From Salinibacter sp. 10B (GTDB lineage: Bacteria; Bacteroidota; Rhodothermia; Rhodothermales; Salinibacteraceae): a stretch of 64,000 bases of DNA. Each line of letters opens with the position of its first letter. The first letter of the stretch is position 1. Both the position numbers and the translations under genes were made by a program. Positions 17,164 to 27,821 of this stretch are shown here, piece by piece. Below the pieces are notes generated by a model that saw only the letters and a list, made by a program, of their open reading frames with translations, was not told the origin of the DNA and made no database searches. The stretch is taken from assembly GCF_002954405.1 (NCBI RefSeq), contig NZ_MQWC01000004.1, forward strand, positions 384,318-448,317, written 5' to 3'.

Positions 17164-17423
17164 CTCCTCCGAAGGTTGATGACACCGTGCATTTCGAAGG
17201 GTCGTGGCTCCCGGAGCAACGTGCCCTTCTGTCTAATGCCATCGAAGATTTTGAGGCCACACGGAACGACGACCGCCTCTTCGAGGAGGTCCCTGCCTGG
17301 GTCTGCGTCGCGTACGACGTAGGCCGCTCTACGCTGTTTTGTGCCCACCGTCCGTACCTTTCGAAAGTCTTGGCCGCCGAAAGCGCAGGGGGACTCGCCC
17401 AACGGGTCCGGAATGCGGGATAG
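17160..17423 (+). CDS. Small soluble protein, unknown (second of overlapping pair)
   Basis: This 87-residue protein starts at a GTG that shares bases with the preceding stop (GTGA). It is acidic and apparently cytosolic, with features such as FEGSWLPEQRALLSNAI and VPAWVCVAYDVGR. I do not recognise a family. The similar length and mixed fold of its partner, and the overlap, suggest a heteromeric pair or a toxin/antitoxin-like or subunit arrangement, but there is no diagnostic motif and this is only speculation. A 375-bp gap follows before the 3' end of alaS on the other strand. Confidence 0.55.
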   Translation: MTPPKVDDTVHFEGSWLPEQRALLSNAIEDFEATRNDDRLFEEVPAWVCVAYDVGRSTLFCAHRPYLSKVLAAESAGGLAQRVRNAG

Positions 17424-17798
17424 CCGTCGCACATACGTTCTCCCTTCATCGCAGATGTCCGGCGGCGTAGACCGCGCGTCGCTTGGAGATATCGGGGGCT
17501 TCGATTTAGCTTTCAACTCTCTGAGAAACAAAATCGGGGCTCTGGGACCGTTCTCTCTCCCCCTCTGTCGACCTCGACTGGGGACTCCACAGGCCCCAGG
17601 TCAGAATGGGCGTTGAAGGGGGCCGTCTTCCTTCATCCGGGAAGCCGCATTCTACGTTTGAGAGTGGACGACTCCGAAATTAGGCCTCAAAACGCCTCCC
17701 GTACGCCAGTATCCGCCGGCACACTCTGCCCGGAATATGGCATACGAATCCCCGTCCCCGCCTCGGATTCGATTCCATGAATGTGACCCTGGGAGTGC
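17424..17798. other. Intergenic gap between convergent genes (375 bp)
   Basis: No gene or clear terminator is seen between the small gene pair and the end of alaS. Short open frames here lack protein-like composition and the only longer one overlaps alaS out of frame. Confidence 0.5.
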
Positions 17799-20687
17799 TC
17801 ATCCCCGCTGCTCTCGAACCAGCGCAGGCACCTCCTCAAGAACCTCGCCCAGCTTCTCAGCGTCTCGCCCCCCGGCCGAGGCCAGTTGTGGACGTCCGCC
17901 CCCACCGCCGCCGAGTCGTTTGCCGAGTGTACCGACAATAGCACCGGCCTGTAGTACACCGGATTCAATCAAATCGTCGGAGACCGTGGCCACCACGTAC
18001 ACCTTCTCCCCCTCCTCTCCCGTACTGCCCAACACGCCCACGGACTGTTCTCCGAGCTTGTCGCGAAGCTCCTGCCCCAGCTCCTGGAGATCGTCCATGT
18101 CTGCGCGATCGATCCGGCCGGTGACGACCGTAATGCCGTCTACCTCCGTCGCCCCCTCTGAAATGATCGAATCGAGGCGCCCGGCCAGCTGCTGATGGCG
18201 AAGTTCCTCCACCTGCTCCTGCAGCGCGTCACGTTCGTCTTGCAGCCGCGCAATGGCGTCCGGCAGCGGGTCCTGCAAGGACCGGAACTGCCGACGGGCC
18301 TGCGTGAACTCATCGAGTTGCGATTCCACATGGTCGAACGCAGCCTCGCCCGCCACGGCCTCGATGCGCCGCACGCCAGAGGCGACGGACCCTTCCGACA
18401 GGAAGCGAAAGAGCCCGATTTCGCCGGTGGCGTCGACGTGCGTGCCCCCGCAAAGCTCCATGCTGTAGTCCGGGTCGAACGTAATGACGCGCACCTGGTC
18501 CCCGTACTGCTCGCCGAAGAGCGCCATTGCCCCCCGCTCTTTCGCTTCGTCGATGGGCACCTCGCGGGCCTCCTGCTTTGGAATGTTGCGGCGGATGGCG
18601 GCGTTCACCTGCCGCTCCAGGTCGCGCAGCGTGTTTTCGTCCACCGCCTCAAAGTGACTAAAGTCGAACCGCAGGCGGTCCGGGGCCACGAGCGACCCTT
18701 TCTGCTGCACGTGATCGCCGAGCGTTTCGCGCAACGCAGCGTGCAGAAGATGTGTGGCCGTGTGGTGGGCGCGGATCCGTCGACGCCGATCCGTATCCAC
18801 GATGGCCTCCACAGGCGCGTCTAACTCATACGGCAGGTGATCAACGACGTGCGCGATGCGCTCGCCCTCGTGCTGCGTGTCGTGCACCGCGACCTCTTCG
18901 TCGCCGATGCGGAGAATGCCTGAATCGCCCACCTGCCCGCCCGCCTCGGCGTAGAACGGGGTACGGCTGAGCTCGAGTTCGTACTGCTCCCCCTCCTCCG
19001 TCTCGACGGTGCGCACCGCACGGATCTCAGCGTCGCCGACCGACTCCTGGTCATAGCCCACGAACACGGACGACGCCTCGCCCTCCGTCACTGGCTGCCA
19101 GGCATTCACGTCGCTCTGATCCACCTCAAAGGAGGACGCGGCGCGGGCACGGCTCTTTTGGCGCTCCATCAGGTCCTCGTAGCCCTCCATGTCGACCGAC
19201 AGGCCCCGCTCCCGAGCCATCAGCTGCGTGAGGTCGACCGGAAAGCCGTACGTATCGTGCAGGAGAAAGGCGACCGGTCCCGGCACGGCCTCCTCACGCG
19301 CGACACTAGCGAACGAGCGAAGAATCTCCGCCTCGTCGTCGGCATCCACGTAGGCCTGCTCCAGCAGGTCCATTGCCCGCCCGTCCTGCTGAAGGTCGCC
19401 GAGAATCTCGTCGGTGGCCTCGCCGTCCTTGCTCGAGAGGTCTTCGACGTACGGCACCACGCGTTCAAAGAAGTCGATTCCTGTCCCCAGCGTCTTCAGG
19501 AAGCTCTCCTCCTCCGACCGGATGGCCTGCTCAATGAAGTCCTGTTGATCGACGAGATCGTCGAACTGGCCGCCCATCTTGTCCACGAGCGGATCCATGA
19601 GTCGGTGCAGGAATGGCTCATCCAGATCGAGGGTCTGGTACCCATAGCGCACGGCCCGGCGCAGGATGCGACGGATGACGTATCCCGCCCCGGTGTTGCT
19701 CGGCATCACGCCGTCCGAGATGGCGAAAGCAATCGCCCGAATGTGGTCGGCAACGACGCGGAGGGCAATGCGAGCCTTCTCGCGTTCCTCCTCGTCGTCA
19801 ATGGCGAGATCGTCGTAGCCGCGCACCTCGTCTCGCGGTGAAAGATCGCAGGTCGCCTGCAGGAGCGGGGCGAAGAGGTCCGTATCGTAGGTCGACTCCT
19901 TCCCCTGCAGCACGGCCACGAGGCGTTCGAAGCCCATCCCAGTGTCCACGTGCTGGTCGTCCAGGCGCTCCAGGCTCCCGTCCGGCTGCGCATTGTACTG
20001 GATGAAGACGAGATTCCAGATCTCCATCACCTGTGGGTGATCCTCGTTCACCAGCTCCACACCCGGCGTCTCCTTCCGTGCGGCTTCGGGGCGCAGATCC
20101 ACGTGTACTTCGGAGCACGGACCGCAGGGCCCCGTGTCGCCCATCATCCAGAAATTCTCCTTGGAGGGCTCGTAAAGCACATGATCCTCTGGAATCGGCG
20201 TCTCTTCGAGCCAGAGGTCGTAGGCCTCCTCGTCGGCGTCCAGGCCGAAACCCTCGTCGCCCTCGTGGACGGTGGCGTAGAGGCGCTCCGGCGCCAAGCC
20301 CCACTGATCGACCAGCAGCTCCCATGCCCAGCGGATGGCCTCGGCCTTAAAGTAGTCGCCGAAGCTCCAGTTGCCCAGCATCTCAAAGAAGGTGTGGTGG
20401 TAGGTGTCGTGCCCCACCTCCTCCAGGTCGTTGTGCTTCCCGGACACGCGCAGGCATTTCTGCGTGTCGACGGCACGGGTATACGGACGCTGTCCCGTAC
20501 CCAGGAAGACATCCTTGAATTGGTTCATCCCCGCGTTGGTGAAGAGCAGGGTGCTGTCGCCCTCCGGAACCAGCGACGCACTAGGAACGATTTCATGATC
20601 GCGCTGGGCAAAGAACTCCAGGAATTCCTCCCGGATCTCTTCCGAAGTGCGGGCGGTGTCGACCGAGTCTTGCAGGTGTGGCTCCAT
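17799..20687 (-). CDS. alaS: Alanyl-tRNA synthetase
   Basis: This 962-residue enzyme charges tRNA-Ala. The class II catalytic core opens with the eubacterial pattern REEFLEFFAQRDHEIVPSASLVP and FTNAGMNQFKDVFLG. The editing domain has the zinc-binding HHTATHLLHAAL (HxxxH) and CGGTHVDATGEIG (Cys-x3-His) motifs, and the DHHA1 C-terminal domain ends with GGGGGGRPQLASAGG. It is somewhat longer than the E. coli enzyme (876 residues); much of the extra length is acidic insertions. It stands apart from its neighbours, with a gap on each side. Start at 20687 fits the family. Confidence 0.98.
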   Translation of the reverse strand: MEPHLQDSVDTARTSEEIREEFLEFFAQRDHEIVPSASLVPEGDSTLLFTNAGMNQFKDVFLGTGQRPYTRAVDTQKCLRVSGKHNDLEEVGHDTYHHTFFEMLGNWSFGDYFKAEAIRWAWELLVDQWGLAPERLYATVHEGDEGFGLDADEEAYDLWLEETPIPEDHVLYEPSKENFWMMGDTGPCGPCSEVHVDLRPEAARKETPGVELVNEDHPQVMEIWNLVFIQYNAQPDGSLERLDDQHVDTGMGFERLVAVLQGKESTYDTDLFAPLLQATCDLSPRDEVRGYDDLAIDDEEEREKARIALRVVADHIRAIAFAISDGVMPSNTGAGYVIRRILRRAVRYGYQTLDLDEPFLHRLMDPLVDKMGGQFDDLVDQQDFIEQAIRSEEESFLKTLGTGIDFFERVVPYVEDLSSKDGEATDEILGDLQQDGRAMDLLEQAYVDADDEAEILRSFASVAREEAVPGPVAFLLHDTYGFPVDLTQLMARERGLSVDMEGYEDLMERQKSRARAASSFEVDQSDVNAWQPVTEGEASSVFVGYDQESVGDAEIRAVRTVETEEGEQYELELSRTPFYAEAGGQVGDSGILRIGDEEVAVHDTQHEGERIAHVVDHLPYELDAPVEAIVDTDRRRRIRAHHTATHLLHAALRETLGDHVQQKGSLVAPDRLRFDFSHFEAVDENTLRDLERQVNAAIRRNIPKQEAREVPIDEAKERGAMALFGEQYGDQVRVITFDPDYSMELCGGTHVDATGEIGLFRFLSEGSVASGVRRIEAVAGEAAFDHVESQLDEFTQARRQFRSLQDPLPDAIARLQDERDALQEQVEELRHQQLAGRLDSIISEGATEVDGITVVTGRIDRADMDDLQELGQELRDKLGEQSVGVLGSTGEEGEKVYVVATVSDDLIESGVLQAGAIVGTLGKRLGGGGGGRPQLASAGGRDAEKLGEVLEEVPALVREQRG

Positions 20688-20754
20688 GAGGCGTAGGGAT
20701 GATCGTGCCAGTCAGTGTACCCAGAGAATACAAAGACGCGCCCCCAAACGAGGT

Positions 20755-21228
20755 CTATCCGTCGTCAAAAATTGCTGAGATCTCGACCTCGATGTCCGTG
20801 GCCGGATCCTGGATCGTATCCGTCGACACGGTGTGCGGCTTGTTGCCGGGCGTAAAGATCGTCACCGTTTCCGTCGTCGGCTGGACGAGCCAGCAGGATT
20901 GAACGCCCGCGTCCAGCATCGCGGTAATCTTGTCCACCACGTCCTGCGTGCTCTGCGACGGACTCACAATCTCGACGGCGAGGAGGGGCGGCTCTGTTTT
21001 TCGGACCGTATCCTCCTGGTAATTCACCTCCAGGGGCGGATATACGCAGAGATCCGGCGTGAACCGGTTCCCATCGAGTTCGAGTGCCAGCTCACTCAAG
21101 ACCGTGTACTCCGGTTCGTACTCAAAAAGGGCAACGGAGAGACGAATCTGGAGACGACTGTGATTGACACTCGGCAAGGGCTTTCCACGCTCTTGTTCGT
21201 AGTCTGTGCGCTCTTGGGTGGTCTCCAT
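20755..21228 (-). CDS. Uma2 family (DUF820) PD-(D/E)XK endonuclease-like protein
   Basis: This 157-residue protein matches the Uma2/DUF820 fold of restriction-endonuclease-like nucleases. TPDLCVYP (about 57-64) supplies the metal-binding Asp, followed by the LLAVEIVSPSQS strand with the conserved Glu, then a helix KITAMLDAGVQSCWLVQP ending in the typical VWLVDP-like strand. ATG 21228 is chosen; the longer form adds residues unlike the family. The biological role of Uma2 proteins is largely unknown; they are often found in many copies in cyanobacteria and in fewer in other phyla. The gene is downstream of the alkyladenine glycosylase gene on the same strand. Confidence 0.78.
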   Translation of the reverse strand: METTQERTDYEQERGKPLPSVNHSRLQIRLSVALFEYEPEYTVLSELALELDGNRFTPDLCVYPPLEVNYQEDTVRKTEPPLLAVEIVSPSQSTQDVVDKITAMLDAGVQSCWLVQPTTETVTIFTPGNKPHTVSTDTIQDPATDIEVEISAIFDDG

Positions 21229-21308
21229 GATAGAATCACGGGTGTGAGGCCAGAGGGAGAATGCGTCTTTTCCTGTTGTACGGACGGACGAGCCGAGGAT
21301 TCCGAACG

Positions 21309-21950
21309 TCACGTCGTCTGATCACTCGGCGTGGCGGGCGACACGTAAGGATGGCCGTCGATAAAGAAGCGCCACTCCCGCTCCACGGCCTTCGAAATAC
21401 CGATGCGGGAAGACGTGGCGACCGTTTCGTCCTTTTCGAGCTCTCCGGAGGTAAAGTAGAGCGGCGCCTGCGTGAGGTCGGCCTGATGAAATGCGTCGTC
21501 AATGCCAAACGCCTCGCTCAGCTTGCCCGGCCCGTTCGTGAGATCCACGGTCCGATGCTTCTCGCCCCGATTCGCCCGAATCACGTTCTGTCCCTCCACC
21601 GGTTCCACCGCCCGGATGAGCACCGCTCCTCCCGTCCCCTCCGGCTCCGTCACGACATTCAGGAGCCAGTGCATCCCGTAGATGAGGTAGACGTATCCGA
21701 GGCCGGGGGATGTAAACAAGTCGGCCCCACGCCCTTCGCGCCGGACCGATTCCGTCTCCGGGTCGTACAGGTTCCATCCATGAAAGGCGGGATCATTCTG
21801 CGTGTACGCTTCCGTTTCTACGATCCGTCCGACGAGCGGCCCCCGGCCTCGGCCCGGAAATTCGCGAACGAGACGATATCCAAGAAGCTCTCGCGCAACG
21901 TCGAGCGTATCTCGACGAAAAAAAGACGACGGACAGGGATCCATTGCCAC
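21309..21950 (-). CDS. DNA-3-methyladenine glycosylase (AAG/MPG family)
   Basis: This 213-residue enzyme belongs to the alkyladenine DNA glycosylase family, which removes 3-methyladenine and other damaged purines in base excision repair. Motifs seen are GRIVETEAY with the catalytic Glu (about 41-49), VYLIYGMHWLLNVV (about 87-100), VLIRAVEP, LTNGPGKLSEAFGI and RIGISKAVEREWRF. Length fits the bacterial family. The start at 21950 gives MAMDP; the ATG two codons later is equally possible. It diverges from the DUF4097 gene. A uracil-glycosylase-like gene at 38740 is a second base-excision enzyme in the window. Confidence 0.93.
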   Translation of the reverse strand: MAMDPCPSSFFRRDTLDVARELLGYRLVREFPGRGRGPLVGRIVETEAYTQNDPAFHGWNLYDPETESVRREGRGADLFTSPGLGYVYLIYGMHWLLNVVTEPEGTGGAVLIRAVEPVEGQNVIRANRGEKHRTVDLTNGPGKLSEAFGIDDAFHQADLTQAPLYFTSGELEKDETVATSSRIGISKAVEREWRFFIDGHPYVSPATPSDQTT

Positions 21951-22027
21951 GTTGACGATTGGTATTGGGAAGCGGTTCCTGCTATATTGCCCGTACGCTC
22001 AACCGTTTCTACGCGTCACACTTCAGC

Positions 22028-22969
22028 ATGCCCGACTCGGCCCCACCGCAGGACGCGGTGTCTGTCATCGCTCAGGAATTCCTCGTCGACGAGCCGTGTT
22101 CAATCGCCGTGGATGTCCCCGGTGCCCATGTACGTATGCGACCCGGTCCGGCAAAGGATCGGGTAGAAGTCGACATTTCCGTCTCCGGCTGTCCCCCAGA
22201 CACCGCGGAGGATATCCTCGACCGCATGCAGGTGGGCACCCAACAAATGAAAGACACGGTGCGGGTGTACGGCGACGGGGACCAATCCGACGCCGAGTGG
22301 TGGCGCTGGGTCCGTACACTCGATGTTACGGTACATGTGGACCTTCGGCTCCCCTCCCGTGTGGAGGCGGACCTCCGCGTGCCGGGTGGAGAAATCGACA
22401 TCGCCGACCTCCAAGGCCACCTGGACCTCAAGGTGATGGGAGGTCCCTGCCGTGCAGAAAACCTGGAGGGCACCCTCGACATTCGAGCCGAGAGCAGCGA
22501 CGTCGCGATCAGTGGCTTCTCGGGCGACCAGGTGATTGCTCGTATCGCGGTGGGCTCCCTCACGATTACGGACGTGCAGGCCGATACGCTTACCCTTCGC
22601 TCGGTGGCCGCTCCCGTGTCGCTTACGGACGTGGACGGCGCGACCGATGTCACGGCCAACAGTACGTCGGTCGAAATTCAATCACTGAATGGTCCCCTCA
22701 CTGCTCGCTCTCAGGGCGGTGATCTCTCCTACACAGGCGCCCCGACACACGAAACCGAACTAACGGTGGTTGGCTCCTCCCTGTCCCTGCGTGTGCCCTC
22801 CGACCACCCCGCCGACCTTACCATGGTTGGGGATACCCTCACCCTGGACGAGGCCTTCGCGTTCGGGGGCGACCACACTCCTCATGAAATCAGCGGTCCC
22901 CTCAATGACGGTGGGCCCCCGCTCGTCCTGCGGGCCATCGGGGGCTCGGCCCACTGCCATCCCTCCTAA
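22028..22969 (+). CDS. DUF4097-type beta-solenoid protein
   Basis: This 313-residue protein is built of short repeated beta segments in its second half (for example LDIRAESSDVAIS, DTLTLRSVAAPVSLTDV, DVTANSTSVEIQSLNG). This is the pattern of the DUF4097 adhesin-like family, predicted to fold as a beta-helix. No signal peptide is visible from ATG 22028, so it is probably cytosolic. Some DUF4097 proteins sit beside anti-sigma or membrane-stress genes, but here the neighbours are a DNA glycosylase and a thiolase. The only Cys/His pairs are scattered and no catalytic motif is evident. Function is unknown. Confidence 0.72.
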   Translation: MPDSAPPQDAVSVIAQEFLVDEPCSIAVDVPGAHVRMRPGPAKDRVEVDISVSGCPPDTAEDILDRMQVGTQQMKDTVRVYGDGDQSDAEWWRWVRTLDVTVHVDLRLPSRVEADLRVPGGEIDIADLQGHLDLKVMGGPCRAENLEGTLDIRAESSDVAISGFSGDQVIARIAVGSLTITDVQADTLTLRSVAAPVSLTDVDGATDVTANSTSVEIQSLNGPLTARSQGGDLSYTGAPTHETELTVVGSSLSLRVPSDHPADLTMVGDTLTLDEAFAFGGDHTPHEISGPLNDGGPPLVLRAIGGSAHCHPS

Positions 22970-23059
22970 TGGAACCAAATGGGCAGACGGCGGCTCCGGT
23001 CGGGGGAGGCGGCCGTTCCGGGCATGTGCCAGACCCGAACGTGCTATTGCCACACGGGC

Positions 23060-24250
23060 CTACGCAGACCGCTCAATGGGAAGCGCAACCCCACCCCCTG
23101 TACCATGACAAATGGCCGCGAGGCCACGCGTCCCCTCATGCTCGCGCAGGGCATGGAGGAGCGTCACGACAATGCGTGTGCCAGACGCCCCGATGGGATG
23201 CCCCAGTGCAATGGCCCCGCCGTGGACGTTGAGTTTGTCGTACGGCACGCCCAGTTCGCGATGAAATAGGACGTTATTGAGCGCGAACGCTTCGTTGTTC
23301 TCGAAGAGGTCGAAGTCCTCAATCGTCGTGTTGGTGTCCTCCAGCACCTGCTGAACGGCCGGAATGGGGGCCTCTGGAAAACGGTAGGGCGCGCCCGCCG
23401 ACCACTGTCCGGTGCCGACCTTTGCCAGCGGCGTAAGGCCGTGCGTCTCCACCGCCTCAGCACTCGCCAGCAGCATTGCCGCCGCTCCATCGGAAATCTG
23501 ACTGCTATTGCCGGCCGTAAGCACTCCGTCCTCCTGGAACACGGGACTGAGATTCGCAAGTCCGTCCGCCGTTGTGTCGGGCCGAATGCCTTCGTCTGTA
23601 GTGAGGGTTTCGGTCCCGCCGCGGGTCTCGTACTCTACTGGTGTAATCTCGTCGTCGAAGCCCCCGTCCTCGGTCGCCTGGGCCGCCCGTTGCTGCGACA
23701 TCGCAGCCACCTCATCAAGCGTGTCGCGGGCCACGTCCAGCTCTGCACAGAGCCGTTCCGTCTGCACGCCCATGGCCTCTCCACTCATCGGATCGGTGAG
23801 TCCATCGCGGTGCATGATGTCCTGCACAGTCTCGCCTCGCGGAGCCATGGTGTATCCCCATCGCGCCCCCGAATCGAGATAAAACCCGGCATCCGACATT
23901 GACTCGGTGCCCCCCGTCAAGATTAGATCTGCTTCTCCGGCCTTGATCTTCGTGGCCGCGTTCATAATCGACATCATGCTGGACGCACACACCATGTCGA
24001 CGGCGTATCCGTCAATGCTCTCCGGGATGCCGGCCTGCAGTGCCGCCTGCCGGGGCACCAGCTGGCCGTGCCCGGCGCGGAGCACATTGCCAAAGATGTA
24101 GAGGTCAAGGGCCTCTCCCTCCACATCGGCGCGGTCGAGCGCGGCCTCCATTACCGGAGCGGCAAGATCGACGGGCGAATGGTCTTTCAGGGCGCCTCCG
24201 AAGCGGCCGATGGGAGAACGAACGGCACTGGCGATATAGACATCACGCAT
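23060..24250 (-). CDS. Thiolase (acetyl-CoA C-acyltransferase)
   Basis: This 396-residue enzyme is a full-length thiolase II family member. The acylated nucleophile is Cys88 in DMVCASSMMS, and the other catalytic residues are His351 in ALGHPIGASGTR and Cys381 in AICHGTGGGVAL. Start is ATG 24250 (MRDVYIASAVRSPIGRFGG), the typical thiolase opening. Such enzymes either condense two acetyl-CoA to acetoacetyl-CoA or cleave 3-ketoacyl-CoA in beta-oxidation; no partner dehydrogenase or hydratase gene is adjacent, so the direction is undetermined. It converges on the DUF4097 gene. Confidence 0.94.
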   Translation of the reverse strand: MRDVYIASAVRSPIGRFGGALKDHSPVDLAAPVMEAALDRADVEGEALDLYIFGNVLRAGHGQLVPRQAALQAGIPESIDGYAVDMVCASSMMSIMNAATKIKAGEADLILTGGTESMSDAGFYLDSGARWGYTMAPRGETVQDIMHRDGLTDPMSGEAMGVQTERLCAELDVARDTLDEVAAMSQQRAAQATEDGGFDDEITPVEYETRGGTETLTTDEGIRPDTTADGLANLSPVFQEDGVLTAGNSSQISDGAAAMLLASAEAVETHGLTPLAKVGTGQWSAGAPYRFPEAPIPAVQQVLEDTNTTIEDFDLFENNEAFALNNVLFHRELGVPYDKLNVHGGAIALGHPIGASGTRIVVTLLHALREHEGTRGLAAICHGTGGGVALPIERSA

Positions 24251-24708
24251 GGAAACGGAAAAGGGACTCGTGCAACGAAACGCGAATGGAGACGGATCTC
24301 CGGATACATTCAGAATAGTGGGAGCGCTTCCATAACACAAGCGAATTTTGCGTTGGAGGAAGACAACATCCGACTCACAATGCCGGAATCCCGGAGCGGG
24401 TCTCGCATCAGACTGACGTGAAATGTCATTTTCGAAGATGTTAGACTGTCATCACCCGTCGGATGTCGCATCACACCGAAAGCACGTCAACGATCGCTCC
24501 CCCAGCGTACGTCACGGTCCGCTCAGCTGTCAAATGAGAGAGCTTGGGAGATGCGCCAAAGGAGGAGTCTCCCTTCCATCGGGAGTCCTATTCTACATCG
24601 TCCCTCGTAGTGAGATATGGACCCCAATGGGGGCTGCCTGTCCTCTTATGCTGCCCTCTCCCCTTGTACTTCCCTGGTCGAGCCCCTCCACTCCAAGAGA
24701 AGCACCGG
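24251..24708. other. Intergenic gap between divergent genes (458 bp)
   Basis: The region separates the divergent thiolase and CPBP protease genes and should hold both promoters. A short palindrome AAATGTCATTT lies at 24421-24431. No gene, RNA or convincing promoter is visible. Confidence 0.5.
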
Positions 24709-25455
24709 ATGTGCAACATACCGCGCAAATCATCGATGAGCACACTGTCCTCTCGCCCCCTCTCCCCACAGCAGAACGATGAGGCAACGCCCCAGAGTCG
24801 AATCTGGAACCCAACCCCTCTCGGTCGACTGTACCTTGGACTCGAGTGTGCGGCGTTATATGTGGGACTCCCGATTTTTCTCTACCTGGAACGCCAACTC
24901 CTCGACACCTGGCTGACATTTATCCTCCTCCTGCTCGCTGCTGGCTGCACGGCTCTACTCCTGCGGGACGGCAGCTTCCAGCGCCGTCATCTGTGGAACC
25001 GGGCGTCCTTCCGAACCCACCTGCGTCGAACTCTGTGCTGGTTCCTTCCTGGTGCTCTCGTGGTGGGGACAGTCTTTGCTCTCGCGCGCCCCGATCTCTG
25101 GTTCACCTTTCCCCGGGTCCACCCCGAAGCGTGGCTCTTAATTGTCGTTACGTACCCCATCTTGTCGGCCTATCCCCAGGAAATTATCTTTCGGGCCTTC
25201 TTCTTTCACCGATACCATGCTCTTTTCCCAAGCCGGTGGGGAAAAATCACCGCGAGTGCCCTCACCTTTGGCTTCGCCCACATCGTGTTCGCAAACTGGC
25301 TCGCCCCGGCGATGACAGTCATCATGGGACTTCAATTTTCCCTCACCTACGCCCGGACTGAATCGACGCTCCAAGTCGCGGTCGAGCACGGGCTCTGGGG
25401 CCTCTACGCCTTTACCGTGGGGCTGGGATGGTTTGTCTACAGCGGCGCACTCTGA
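24709..25455 (+). CDS. CPBP family intramembrane metalloprotease, variant motif
   Basis: This 248-residue protein has several hydrophobic helices and the three CPBP (Abi/Rce1-like) motifs. Motif 1 is YPQEIIFRAFFFHRY (155-169), where the usual Glu-Glu pair is Gln157-Glu158 with Arg162 kept. Motif 2 is FGFAH with His191, and motif 3 is the AVEHGLWG segment with His227. The family includes prenyl-protein proteases, bacteriocin self-immunity proteins and PrsW-like site proteases. The first Glu-to-Gln change may still permit metal binding or may reduce activity. ATG 24709 has a weak AGAAG upstream; ATG 24736 is an alternative. Substrate is unknown. Confidence 0.8.
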   Translation: MCNIPRKSSMSTLSSRPLSPQQNDEATPQSRIWNPTPLGRLYLGLECAALYVGLPIFLYLERQLLDTWLTFILLLLAAGCTALLLRDGSFQRRHLWNRASFRTHLRRTLCWFLPGALVVGTVFALARPDLWFTFPRVHPEAWLLIVVTYPILSAYPQEIIFRAFFFHRYHALFPSRWGKITASALTFGFAHIVFANWLAPAMTVIMGLQFSLTYARTESTLQVAVEHGLWGLYAFTVGLGWFVYSGAL

Positions 25456-25658
25456 CATCTCGCTCTATGACCAGCTTGCGCTATCGTGCATAGGATATAC
25501 ATCGCTTCAGACGTAAGCTCCTCCCAAGCCCCCCTTCGTCGCTTCAGGCCATCTAGAGGGCCAGCATCTGGATGGCCTATATGCTAAGTCTGGAGTGACG
25601 GTTGAAGGGGATTTTTCGGTGTCATCATCAGAGTGTTCGGTCGGTTCAGTAAGGGCCT

Positions 25659-27755
<2,097 letters not shown>

Positions 27756-27821
27756 GTACGGACTGTACGGACGGTGGATAAAGAGAACGACTTGAGGTGA
27801 ACGGCAGGCCCGGCGTTCAGT

